A stretch of DNA of 64,000 bases, from assembly GCA_947626275.1 (NCBI GenBank), contig CANQRL010000002.1, positions 85,280 through 149,279 on the forward strand, given 5' to 3'. Positions 33,131 to 41,110 of the stretch are shown one piece after another; position 1 is the first letter of the stretch, and each line of letters opens with the position of its first letter. The notes under the pieces were generated by a model that was given only the letters and a program-made list of their open reading frames with translations, was not told where the DNA came from and did not search any database. A program made the position numbers and the translations under genes. This DNA is from an uncultured Bacilli bacterium. GTDB lineage: Bacteria; Bacillota_I; Bacilli_A; RF39; UBA660.

Positions 33131-35311
33131 TTATTTTTTAGAACCGCCAGCATATTTTGCAACATCTTCGGTACCTCGATATGAAGAAGAAGATTCCCAA
33201 GCATTTCTCTCTCCTTGAGCACCTTTGGATGTAGCTTTGAGGTCGTTTGGATTTGCAGTGATTTGAACTTCCCTTGAAACTTGATGTCCTGAGGCATCTG
33301 TATATGTATACTGAATATGTTCATCGTTAACTTGTTCAATAAGTTTATTCATTGTTCCCTGTAAGTTTTGAATCCTTGCAGTTGCAGCATCGCCACCTGC
33401 AGCCCCACCTGCACCATCATCTATTCTTTCCGTTCCAGCAGCTATCTGTTTAATACGTTGATCTAAAGCGTCTTCTGCTTGCTTTAAAGCAGCTTGATAC
33501 TGCTCTGCTGCTGTTATTATCTTAGCCTGACCAGTAGTTGGGTCTATAATTGTGTTCCCATGGCTATCCGTTGCATATTTATCTTTGAAAGCACTCGAAC
33601 CAGCTTGTTTGATACCTTCAGACACTGCTTTTAATCGTTTAGATTCTTTATCAACAGAAGTTACTGTCTTAGAAACCTCATCCCATGTCTGACTAATTGC
33701 CTCCATCTTTCCAGAAATAGATTTCTGATGCTCAGCTCTTGTTTCACCATGGAAAGCATTGTAAAGTTTTTCACCTGTAACTGACCATGGATTAACACCA
33801 TCTGCAGCCATTTGATCTAATTCTTTCTTTCTTGCACGACCAGCACCATAAGAACTTGCAAAGTTTTTACCAAACTTTTCTCCTCTAGCAGCACCAAGGA
33901 TAGCTTTTCCCATAGCTCCGCCTCTTAAACCTTGTCCAGAAAGTAGTCCAGCGAGTCCAACACCAGCAGCGGTTCCTACTCCCACTGTTGCGCCTAACGC
34001 TAAACCTTTACCTAAATTTCCTACTGCCTTAACAGGAGCTGATAAAATTTTACCACCAGGAATAGATTCCAATTTTTTTACAGGATTTAAAGTGAAATCT
34101 CCAGTACCTTTTATTCCTAGAGCATCTTCTAGAACTTTTGGTAACTGCTTAGCAAACATCAAAACGCCAATAATAACGAATATTTGAACCCATAAATCAG
34201 TTACTCTCTCTCCTGTAACAACATCCCGGATACCAGAACGAGTTACACCAGAAATAACATAAATTGCTAGATAAAGGGCAATTAATCTCATAAATAAACT
34301 AGCATAAGTTGTTCCAACTTGTCTAATCCATTTGCTAAACATTCCGTCTTTTCCACTCTTTGGATCGATATAAGAAAGAATTGGAATTGGCGCAATTAAT
34401 TGATAAAAAGCTAGTTTAACGCTACGAACAGCAACATCAATACAGAACAATAGTAATACCCACAAGACAGCTACACCAACTGCCGTACTTAATGGAGCCA
34501 TATAATCTACAACATATAAGCCGTCAGTATTGTTTTTTGTCATCATGGCAATATCGTGCTTAAACATTAAGTAAAAATTTTGTCTAGAAACACCTTGAGC
34601 ATAAGTTTGATACAAGTCTTTATCAGACCAAGCATCAGCATAAGCTAAGCTCTCACTATACGTTCCATCAGAAGCTCTATCTCCAAAGCAATCTTTATTC
34701 AAAATAAAGATATTAGAATCATTGGAGTCTACTTTAACTTGACCAGCATTGTCACCAGATTCCACATATTCATAAGGAATGGCACATGCATTAATACTAG
34801 CATTTCCACTATCTTCATACAATCCCATATAATTAGGTTGGAAGAACGTATACATCAGTACAAATTTTATTTTTTCACCGGCTGTATCAATTTGATAAGT
34901 GGTAGACCCATTATTTCCTGCTGATGGAGTACCAAAAACAAAGGAAGCTAACGTATTATCCTCTAAAATAATAGCTTGCAAATTATACAATTCCTTAAAC
35001 CCATAAGGAACTAAAACTAACATAACTAAAGAGAGAACAACCCTCTTCATGACAGAAGCGAATCCTTTTTCTTTATCAACAAACTCATCTGGATTTAGTA
35101 CATAAGTAATAAGGGAAAGACTAATTTTAAAGAGCATAAAAATGCCAATAAGCATATAAATCCTAGTGGCAAATTCACCTATGAAGCTCTCATCTAAAAT
35201 CGTCGTCCTAGCAATAACTAGGAGTAAATCATAGACTTTTCCTATTCCTTCATAAACAACTCTATCAATATTAAAAAATAATGTCCTTAAAACTTTTACT
35301 ATATATTCCAT
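33131..35311 (-). CDS. VirB6/TrbL-like polytopic channel protein
   Basis: 726 residues with six to eight membrane helices in residues 15-400, a large ectodomain loop with Cys between helices (about 115-250), then a Gly/Ala-rich stretch (about 425-480) and a long charged helical cytosolic tail (480-726). VirB6-like proteins form the inner-membrane channel of T4SS. A TATAAT (35333-35338) follows the terminator of the upstream gene. The ribosome site (AGAAGGAG) and the ATG lie in a perfect 8-bp inverted repeat (35309-35330). First gene of the T4SS operon 35311 to 23515. Confidence 0.85.
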   Translation of the reverse strand: MEYIVKVLRTLFFNIDRVVYEGIGKVYDLLLVIARTTILDESFIGEFATRIYMLIGIFMLFKISLSLITYVLNPDEFVDKEKGFASVMKRVVLSLVMLVLVPYGFKELYNLQAIILEDNTLASFVFGTPSAGNNGSTTYQIDTAGEKIKFVLMYTFFQPNYMGLYEDSGNASINACAIPYEYVESGDNAGQVKVDSNDSNIFILNKDCFGDRASDGTYSESLAYADAWSDKDLYQTYAQGVSRQNFYLMFKHDIAMMTKNNTDGLYVVDYMAPLSTAVGVAVLWVLLLFCIDVAVRSVKLAFYQLIAPIPILSYIDPKSGKDGMFSKWIRQVGTTYASLFMRLIALYLAIYVISGVTRSGIRDVVTGERVTDLWVQIFVIIGVLMFAKQLPKVLEDALGIKGTGDFTLNPVKKLESIPGGKILSAPVKAVGNLGKGLALGATVGVGTAAGVGLAGLLSGQGLRGGAMGKAILGAARGEKFGKNFASSYGAGRARKKELDQMAADGVNPWSVTGEKLYNAFHGETRAEHQKSISGKMEAISQTWDEVSKTVTSVDKESKRLKAVSEGIKQAGSSAFKDKYATDSHGNTIIDPTTGQAKIITAAEQYQAALKQAEDALDQRIKQIAAGTERIDDGAGGAAGGDAATARIQNLQGTMNKLIEQVNDEHIQYTYTDASGHQVSREVQITANPNDLKATSKGAQGERNAWESSSSYRGTEDVAKYAGGSKK

Positions 35312-35330
35312 AGAAGCTACTCCTTCTATG
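35309..35330. promoter_or_regulatory. Inverted repeat covering the start site of the VirB6-like gene
   Basis: CATAGAAG-CTACTC-CTTCTATG: a perfect 8-bp dyad. One arm contains the start codon and the other much of the Shine-Dalgarno. The predicted transcription start (about 35326) falls inside it. It could be a repressor operator, or a hairpin closing the ribosome site on read-through transcripts. Confidence 0.5.
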
Positions 35331-35340
35331 TTATTATACC

Positions 35341-35415
35341 AAAAAAAAACTATTTAATAAATAGTTTTTGTTATCAATTCTTTAATAAAAGAAAGATGTA
35401 TAAAACGTCTTTCTA
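35341..35415 (-). terminator. Tandem terminator hairpins after the VirB2-like gene at 35413
   Basis: The second hairpin, AAACTATTT/AAATAGTTT (35347-35367), is followed by nine T on the minus strand. Just before it a first, imperfect hairpin (AGAAAGA...TCTTTCT, 35389-35415) overlaps the stop codon. Confidence 0.75.
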
Positions 35416-35802
35416 GAAACCAACATCTCTTGCGCCATCAACTGTACAAGCATTGGCATCACCGTTAACGAAACATTTAAAGCAACTTGCAATACTGTCA
35501 TCATCATTAGAAATGAAACTAATTACCATTTGTACAATCGTAATAACGAAGAATACGATTACAGCGGCAATAAGTCTTTTGATGAAAGTTTGTTGACCTT
35601 TCTTAATTTCATCTTCTTTTTGTGCCATAACTGCTTTTGCCAAATCTAACATACCAAAAATGATTAAGAGAATTGGAACAACAATCTTAATAATTAAGAC
35701 AATCATAGAAACGACATATGGTAACATACCACTGAAGCTCATTCCAATATCGCCACATGTGTAAGTTAAATTTGTATCAATATTTGCTAAAACCTGTAAC
35801 AT
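35413..35802 (-). CDS. VirB2-like pilin, strongly expressed monocistronic copy
   Basis: 129 residues. A short N-terminus with a Cys (NLTYTCGDIG), helix one (VSMIVLIIKIVVPILLIIFGMLDLAKAVMA), loop QKEDEIKKGQQTFIKRLIAA, helix two, and a tail with SCFKCFVNGDANAC. VirB2/TrbC-type layout. Unlike its paralogues it has no classical signal peptide. It has the best promoter of the locus (TTGACA-17-TATAAT), a strong GAGGAGGAG ribosome site and tandem terminators, so it is likely the most abundant of the paralogues and may be the main T4SS pilin (inference). Confidence 0.75.
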   Translation of the reverse strand: MLQVLANIDTNLTYTCGDIGMSFSGMLPYVVSMIVLIIKIVVPILLIIFGMLDLAKAVMAQKEDEIKKGQQTFIKRLIAAVIVFFVITIVQMVISFISNDDDSIASCFKCFVNGDANACTVDGARDVGF

Positions 35803-35826
35803 TTTTCTCCTCCTCTAGCTAAGTTA

Positions 35827-35855
35827 ATTATACTATAGCTCTATTTTTTTGTCAA
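35827..35855 (-). promoter_or_regulatory. Perfect consensus promoter of the VirB2-like gene
   Basis: Minus-strand TTGACA (35850-35855), 17-base spacer, TATAAT (35827-35832); start about 25 bases after the -10. Confidence 0.88.
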
Positions 35856-35862
35856 CAAATGC

Positions 35863-36963
35863 TTATTTTATTATGTATGGATCTTGTTCCGTTCCAGAAC
35901 CAGTCGTATAGAGTTCTTGACCACTTAAATAGATAACCCAATAATAGCTAACTGTATTTCTTGCTCGTAAAGTATTGACATATCCACCACTTATATCATA
36001 TACCTCGTACGTGTTATCTGCAGAACCAATAGAAGTCCATGAAGTAGTAACCGTATTAGATAAATAATTGTAGTTAACACAAGATCCCGCGCCAACACTA
36101 GTACAATTCTCATCTAAACTTGCCATAGGGAAATCCAATGTATTAATAACACTGATATATTCTCCCTCCAACACCTCTGAGCAATCAATATCATAGGAAA
36201 TCTCTCTATTTTTATCAGAACGTTTTCCGATACAAACATCATGTGGAATCAAATGAATTTTGTTCTGTTCTTGCGTAATTGAAGCATAATCTTTCTGCAA
36301 CGTTTCACGTAAAAAGCTATTTTCATATTCGTTAATACCATAAGATTTCTCTATTTCCGTATTATACTTGTTATCCCAAATTTTCTTGGCTTTCTCAGCA
36401 TTCGCCTTAATTACTCTTAAATTACCATTTTCATCAATCTTGATAATTCTCCATAAAAGTCCACCAAACGAAATGTAATTATTAACTAATTTTCCTCTGA
36501 AAATATACTCGCCATTTACTTCGTATAAGCCACCTTCATAAGGATCTTCGGAATCCGCAACAAGATTGTCTTCAATTACTTTATCATAAAAATGTACAGT
36601 AGTATAATTGGTACAATCCAAATGTGGCAAATAAAGGGCGCTTCCACCATTATTCATAACAAGAACTCGACCAGTACAAGTATCCTTGATCTGTTTACTT
36701 AAATCTCCAATACTTCCTGAAGAAACTAAAGTAGCAGAATCTAACTCAATACTCTCCCCATCTTGTGGAACAGAGTCTGGATTTTTCTTCAAATAAGTTT
36801 GCGCAGCCTTCACTAGCTTTTGTTCCAGTTTGCTGTAATTATTTCCAGGACCTGCCAACAATTTAATAATGATCAAGATAACAATAAGAAGAACAATGGC
36901 TCCAAGTATGATTCCACCCATTATATAGACCTTTCGATCTAATTGTTTCAATTTTTCAATCAT
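35863..36963 (-). CDS. Single-pass membrane protein with C-terminal surface domain (shared with 59821-63078)
   Basis: 366 residues. N-in anchor helix (about 13-38, YIMGGIILGAIVLLIVILIII), a helical segment KLEQKLVKAAQTYLKKNP, then an ectodomain with Cys pairs. From about residue 145 the pattern GLYEVNGEYIFRGKLVNNYISFGGLLWRIIK, ending in SGSGTEQDPYIIK, matches the C-terminal domain of the large Ig-like surface protein at the far end of the window (DUF6273-like). It lies among the VirB2-like genes. The helix-after-anchor layout recalls pseudopilins or VirB8-type parts, but I cannot assign it. Confidence 0.6.
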   Translation of the reverse strand: MIEKLKQLDRKVYIMGGIILGAIVLLIVILIIIKLLAGPGNNYSKLEQKLVKAAQTYLKKNPDSVPQDGESIELDSATLVSSGSIGDLSKQIKDTCTGRVLVMNNGGSALYLPHLDCTNYTTVHFYDKVIEDNLVADSEDPYEGGLYEVNGEYIFRGKLVNNYISFGGLLWRIIKIDENGNLRVIKANAEKAKKIWDNKYNTEIEKSYGINEYENSFLRETLQKDYASITQEQNKIHLIPHDVCIGKRSDKNREISYDIDCSEVLEGEYISVINTLDFPMASLDENCTSVGAGSCVNYNYLSNTVTTSWTSIGSADNTYEVYDISGGYVNTLRARNTVSYYWVIYLSGQELYTTGSGTEQDPYIIK

Positions 36964-36993
36964 ATGAAACCTCCTAAAAATATTCTGGAATTA

Positions 36994-37377
36994 TTATCCA
37001 TTTAGGAAACCATTGATGCAGTTCATGATATCAGTTCCATCGTCATCGCCATCAGTTACAAAAGATACTACCATTCTTACAACGGCAATAACAAAGAAAA
37101 TGATAACAGCGGCAATAAGTCTCTTAATGAAAGTTTGTTGTCCTTTCTTTATTTCATCTTCTTTTTGAGCCATAACACCTTTTGCTAAATCTAGCATTCC
37201 AAAAATGACTAATAAAACTGGCGCTACTACTTGAATGAGTAAAATAATCGTGTGAACAACTTTTACAATCTTAGCATCCACATTAATCTCAAAGCATTCA
37301 AGAGCATACACTGGTGAAGCTATCAAAAGCATTCCCATAATAAGTGCCGCAAATATCGCTATTTTTTTCTTTTTCAT
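36994..37377 (-). CDS. VirB2-like pilin paralogue
   Basis: 127 residues. Signal peptide (KIAIFAALIMGMLLIASPVYA), LECFEINVD, helix one (IILLIQVVAPVLLVIFGMLDLAKGVMA), loop QKEDEIKKGQQTFIKRLIAA identical to that at 35413, helix two, and a tail with NCINGFLNG, in which the second Cys of the CxxCF motif is replaced by Gly. It has a promoter with TTGCAA-16-TATAAT (37397-37424) and AGAGGAG ribosome site. VirB2/TrbC by topology. Confidence 0.7.
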   Translation of the reverse strand: MKKKKIAIFAALIMGMLLIASPVYALECFEINVDAKIVKVVHTIILLIQVVAPVLLVIFGMLDLAKGVMAQKEDEIKKGQQTFIKRLIAAVIIFFVIAVVRMVVSFVTDGDDDGTDIMNCINGFLNG

Positions 37378-37396
37378 AATCTCACTCCTCTAAAAC

Positions 37397-37424
37397 ATTA
37401 TACTATTATTTTTACAATTTGCAA
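37397..37424 (-). promoter_or_regulatory. Promoter of the VirB2-like gene at 36994
   Basis: TTGCAA (37419-37424), 16-base spacer, TATAAT (37397-37402) on the minus strand. Confidence 0.7.
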
Positions 37425-37463
37425 AGAATGCCATTGCATTTGTTGAAATGATGGAATTTCATT

Positions 37464-37952
37464 TTAACTTGGATTACCTGTTTCTCCACTATCAGGAGTA
37501 CCATCGCCATCTCCACCATCACAGTTTTCAACACCATTTACAAAGCAGTCAATACAAGAAATAATATTTTCTTTGTTACTATCTGAATCGCCTACGATAC
37601 CAATTAACATTTTAACCAATGCAATGATAAAGAATACCAATGCTCCCATAATTAATCGTTTAATGAATGTCTGTTGACCTTTCTTTATTTCATCTTCTTT
37701 TTGGGACATAACTCCTTTGGCCAAATCAATTATCCCAAAAAAGACCAAAAGAATAGGAACGATGGTTTGTCCAATCAAAATTCCAGTACTAACAACTTGC
37801 GGAGCCCTATCTGGTATATTCGAAATGTTTCCGCAAGAAACCTTATTGGTTTCTAGCCAAGCAACATCTTCATCCGCAGCATAAGCAGTATTTATATTTA
37901 CCACAAAGGAAAATATAAATAGCAAGGAAAGTGCAATTAACATTTTTTTCAT
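37464..37952 (-). CDS. VirB2-like pilin paralogue
   Basis: 162 residues. Signal peptide (MKKMLIALSLLFIFSFVV...YA), VSCGNISNIPDRAP, helix one (ILIGQTIVPILLVFFGIIDLAKGVMS), loop QKEDEIKKGQQTFIKRLIMGA, helix two, and tail SCIDCFVNGVENC with a Gly/Asp-rich end. The start is ATG 37950-37952 after GGGAG; a GTG at 37967 is too far upstream of it. It begins two bases after the stop of the next paralogue (37954), so both are one transcript. Confidence 0.7.
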   Translation of the reverse strand: MKKMLIALSLLFIFSFVVNINTAYAADEDVAWLETNKVSCGNISNIPDRAPQVVSTGILIGQTIVPILLVFFGIIDLAKGVMSQKEDEIKKGQQTFIKRLIMGALVFFIIALVKMLIGIVGDSDSNKENIISCIDCFVNGVENCDGGDGDGTPDSGETGNPS

Positions 37953-37953
37953 A

Positions 37954-38712
37954 TTATTCTCCCTCACCTTCCTCTGCTTCCGCTTCTACACACTGACCAG
38001 AAATAAAGCAATTTAGACAATCTGTTGTCGTAGTGCTATCTTGTAAAAAGCTAGTAAGCATTTTGACTACTGCAAACACAAAGAATACAATAGCGGCTGC
38101 AATTAATCGCTTAACAAAGGTCTGTTGTCCCCTTTTTATTTCATCTTCTTTTTGAGCCATAACAGCTTTTGCTAAATCTAGCATTCCCAAAACCACTAAA
38201 ACTACTGGAACCAATACTTGCAACAACAAATAAATAATTCTCGTTGTTTTCGGAATATTTGCTGGAATATTAGTGATTTTTCCACATGATACAGGAGAAT
38301 CCGCACCATTTTTCAAATTACCAACATTAGATGAATGAAATGGAGAATTAGGAGAACTATTCAACGAATCAATCTGAGTATATGCCGTTCCAGAATATCC
38401 ATGTTCATATGGTGGGTAGATAGCCCCATCACTATAAATATGTATTGACTCTAAGCACGATTTCATGCTACTCGTAACCGTTAGGTTCTCTGTTCCTAAG
38501 TCCTCGTACTCGCCAGTATCATACTTCTGTGAGTAATACTTTACAACCTCTCCTCCACCACTTTCCTTAACTCGAATGTGAAGAAAAGTATCCTTTTTTT
38601 GAGCATTGGAATAGAAATGATAATAGCAATCTTCTTCAGCACTTACATTTTTTATCCCTAAAAACACGACAAAAACTATTAAAATAATAGTTTTTGTTAA
38701 TTTGCGTCTCAT
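37954..38712 (-). CDS. Secreted ectodomain fused to a VirB2-like pilin domain
   Basis: 252 residues. Signal peptide (KTIILIVFVVFLGIKNVSA), an ectodomain of about 115 residues (DCYYHFYSNAQKKDTFL...), then CGKITNIPANIP, helix one (IIYLLLQVLVPVVLVVLGMLDLAKAVMA), loop QKEDEIKRGQQTFVKRLIAA, helix two and the tail DCLNCFISGQC with an acidic end. It combines the plan of the tandem array at 16034-19804 (ectodomain plus module) with the sequence of the small pilins. A GTATAAT-type -10 precedes it. Confidence 0.68.
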   Translation of the reverse strand: MRRKLTKTIILIVFVVFLGIKNVSAEEDCYYHFYSNAQKKDTFLHIRVKESGGGEVVKYYSQKYDTGEYEDLGTENLTVTSSMKSCLESIHIYSDGAIYPPYEHGYSGTAYTQIDSLNSSPNSPFHSSNVGNLKNGADSPVSCGKITNIPANIPKTTRIIYLLLQVLVPVVLVVLGMLDLAKAVMAQKEDEIKRGQQTFVKRLIAAAIVFFVFAVVKMLTSFLQDSTTTTDCLNCFISGQCVEAEAEEGEGE

Positions 38713-38737
38713 AAAATCACCTCTGATTATACTAAAA

Positions 38738-39712
38738 TTATCTTACTCGATCAAAACCTAGTTTGTTTAAGAACTCAACCAAAGGTGCATTTCTCTTCTC
38801 TCGTTCATCGAGTGGAGGTAAATTATAGAAAACCTTTACACGTGCCTCATATTCGAAATCTAGCACATCTTTTGAACTTAACAAACTTTTATTCAATACA
38901 ACCCTTTTATCTTTTAAACTTCTTAAAACTTGTGGAGTAATCATTGTCAATCGATTTAGCTTAATAACAGATGGTTCAATGAGATATAATATTTCATTAC
39001 ATAATCCTTCTGCCTGAACACTATTATTTACATCCACGATAATAGCATCACAGTCACGATACTTACTAACTTCTGCACTAACATTTCCACTAACGGTGGA
39101 AACAAATCCTGGAACTTTCAAATACGTAAAATCCGTCTTATCCACTTCAATAGCAGCAACGTTGTAATACTTTGATAATTCATTATACATCATGTAAACC
39201 AAAGTAGTTGCTCCAGAATTCTTTGTAATATTCTTCACACCAATAATTCTACCACTGTATCCAGAGCCCACATTTTGCACAATGACATTCTGAGTAACCT
39301 GAGTAGGGGCTTGCGGAACTACTGCCACCTCTTCTAATTGATGGAATTGTGCTACATCACGATAACTATTCGGATGATTATACAAATACTGTATACCATC
39401 AACGTTTCTAGTGAAATTGTAAATTCCCATAGAAATTAGCTTTGATAAATAAGAAGGAGAAGTACTCTCTTCCGTATCATCTAACAAAAGAATAACTTTT
39501 TCCATTGGTAAAGAAATTGATAATTTTTGTAAATTACGAATATCCTTATAATTTTTAATTGCTGTAATATCAAGTATCATACGCTGATAAAAAAAGTTCT
39601 GAAATGTACTAATAATTTCATCCACTTCAAACTCACCGTTCATACTTTTTATTACATCAATTCCTAGATTTTCTAGCATCAATTGATATTTATTAGAAAC
39701 GATAACATTCAT
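38738..39712 (-). CDS. tadZ: TadZ/CpaE-like pilus localisation protein
   Basis: 324 residues. The N-terminal 115 residues have an atypical receiver-like pattern; a Pro/Val/Gln linker (about 125-150) leads to a MinD/ParA-like domain starting GRIIGVKNITKNSGATTLVYMMY, with DCDAIIVDVNN as the Walker-A'/B-like strand. TadZ proteins place and help assemble Tad pili. The P-loop lacks the usual GKT (NSGATT); degenerate P-loops of this kind are known in the TadZ group. It stands between the TadE-like genes and the VirB2-like genes. Confidence 0.75.
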   Translation of the reverse strand: MNVIVSNKYQLMLENLGIDVIKSMNGEFEVDEIISTFQNFFYQRMILDITAIKNYKDIRNLQKLSISLPMEKVILLLDDTEESTSPSYLSKLISMGIYNFTRNVDGIQYLYNHPNSYRDVAQFHQLEEVAVVPQAPTQVTQNVIVQNVGSGYSGRIIGVKNITKNSGATTLVYMMYNELSKYYNVAAIEVDKTDFTYLKVPGFVSTVSGNVSAEVSKYRDCDAIIVDVNNSVQAEGLCNEILYLIEPSVIKLNRLTMITPQVLRSLKDKRVVLNKSLLSSKDVLDFEYEARVKVFYNLPPLDEREKRNAPLVEFLNKLGFDRVR

Positions 39713-39734
39713 TCAATATCACCTTTCATTTATA

Positions 39735-40214
39735 CTAATTGTTATAATGAACTTCGACATCATAAATTGACTTTGTTTCACCATAGACAGGGAATTCAAC
39801 ATAATTTCCAATCAAAGGGAAATCAAAGTGCATAAATGTAGCCACCCCATAGTAATGTCCCTTTTCGTTATTGTATTCATAGACACAATAGCGATAAGTA
39901 GTTATACCATTATTAGAATTACCATAAACAACCGTTCCTCCAGCACGATTTGGACAAGATGTATTTGCTACAGCTAGATGATATCCAATATCCTTCAAAC
40001 TAGATTCCACTTCTGCTTGGACGAGGTTAACAACTGTGCTACCTCTTGTTGACGTAACATCCCAAGCACCATATTTTTCAATTGTATAAATAATTCTATT
40101 TTTAACTTTGAATGCTTTAGAATAGCTAATAGATCCTATTAGCAAGGCAGACATTACGCCAAGAAATATCAATAATAAATTTACAATAAACGTGTTTCCT
40201 ATTGCCTCACGCAT
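39735..40214 (-). CDS. TadE-like pseudopilin candidate
   Basis: 159 residues. Short leader MREAIG, then a hydrophobic helix (NTFIVNLLLIFLGVMSALLIG) and an ectodomain with two Cys. The leader-plus-helix start and the position after the Flp-like pilin and before tadZ suggest a TadE/TadF-type minor pilin. It shares the start and an FMHFDFPLIGNYVEFPVYG segment with the neighbour at 40235 (FMRFRFPVIENLLAIPIF), so the two are paralogues. No strict TadE Pfam motif was recognised. Confidence 0.6.
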   Translation of the reverse strand: MREAIGNTFIVNLLLIFLGVMSALLIGSISYSKAFKVKNRIIYTIEKYGAWDVTSTRGSTVVNLVQAEVESSLKDIGYHLAVANTSCPNRAGGTVVYGNSNNGITTYRYCVYEYNNEKGHYYGVATFMHFDFPLIGNYVEFPVYGETKSIYDVEVHYNN

Positions 40215-40234
40215 CTAAATCACCCCATTCTAAA

Positions 40235-40768
40235 CTATCCAAAGTAATAAATTCTACTGGTTCTAGAAAATATAGGAATTGCTAATAGATTTTCAATAAC
40301 AGGAAATCTAAATCTCATAAAGGTTAATACTCCAAAGGTATAATAAATATCCGTCGTTTCAACTTCCATACCGTCAGCAGACAAAGCGCCATTGTCATTC
40401 CAATATAAATAAATGCAATATCCTTCATCTTTTGGGTCGCTTGGATTTGCTAGCCATCTTACTCCCTCAACAGTAAAGTCTTCCACCTCACTATATTTAT
40501 TAGCCAAGTATCTTTGACTCGTATTTTTCCAAGTATCTGGGCAATCTACTTTTGTTGTAATATCATAGCCCATACTAGTTAATCCAACATCAATTTGAGC
40601 TTTGGCGTATGAATTATAGCCTTCATACATTTCAATAGAGTTAACGATATAATTGTTAACTCTATAGGCTTTGTAATAGCTAAAAGTTCCAGCCAAAAAT
40701 GCAAATACTAAAAATATAAATAATACGATAAAGTTTAGCATGAAAGCAGTTCCGATACTTTCCCTCAT
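40235..40768 (-). CDS. TadE-like pseudopilin candidate (second)
   Basis: 177 residues: leader MRESIG, helix TAFMLNFIVLFIFLVFAFLAG, an ectodomain with DCPDTW and GYCIYLYW, ending RIYYFG. Paralogue of the gene at 39735. It follows the Flp-like pilin gene by 29 bases and should be on the same transcript from the promoter at 41071-41100. Confidence 0.6.
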   Translation of the reverse strand: MRESIGTAFMLNFIVLFIFLVFAFLAGTFSYYKAYRVNNYIVNSIEMYEGYNSYAKAQIDVGLTSMGYDITTKVDCPDTWKNTSQRYLANKYSEVEDFTVEGVRWLANPSDPKDEGYCIYLYWNDNGALSADGMEVETTDIYYTFGVLTFMRFRFPVIENLLAIPIFSRTSRIYYFG

Positions 40769-40797
40769 AGCTATTACCTCCTATAAACCTCTTTTTA

Positions 40798-41043
40798 TTA
40801 ATCTCCTTGTCCAGCCTCTGATACACAGCTTGAATATCCAGCTGAATCATATGCACCAGTACGGTCGTTAGCAGCAGATGTGCAGCTGTTGCTTTTCCAT
40901 ACACCACCGGCATCAGTGCAGCAAGACCTTCTTGCTGAACTTCTCATCAAACTATTGATTAATGGTGTAGCTACTGCTACGATTACAGCAATCAAAATGA
41001 TCGCTACTACAGTTAAGTTTGCTTCTCCTGCAGCCTCTTTCAT
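40798..41043 (-). CDS. Flp-like major pilin candidate
   Basis: 81 residues. Leader MKEAAG, then EANLTVVAIILIAVIVAVATPLI as a hydrophobic N-terminal helix, a polar linker with SARR, and a small Cys-rich head (RSCCTD...NSCTS...YSSCVS). Size and layout are those of type IVb/Flp or archaeal-type pilins; processing is expected at Gly6. It stands directly downstream of tadC with its own strong promoter and GGTGGTGAG ribosome site. No prepilin peptidase is found in the window. Confidence 0.7.
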   Translation of the reverse strand: MKEAAGEANLTVVAIILIAVIVAVATPLINSLMRSSARRSCCTDAGGVWKSNSCTSAANDRTGAYDSAGYSSCVSEAGQGD

Positions 41044-41070
41044 TATCTCACCACCTTACGTTCTAACATT

Positions 41071-41100
41071 ATTATAACACATTATTTTTTTTATTTTCAA
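41071..41100 (-). promoter_or_regulatory. Promoter of the Flp-like pilin operon
   Basis: TTGAAA (41095-41100), 18-base spacer, extended -10 TGTTATAAT (-10 at 41071-41076) on the minus strand. Confidence 0.75.
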
Positions 41101-41110
41101 CAAAATTTTA

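Noticed and set aside
38671..38695. Hairpin AAAAACTATTA/TAATAGTTTTT as a terminator
   Set aside because: It lies inside the signal-peptide codons of the gene at 37954 and lacks a T-run beyond the stem; likely chance in Lys/Ile/Leu codons, though it could affect early translation.
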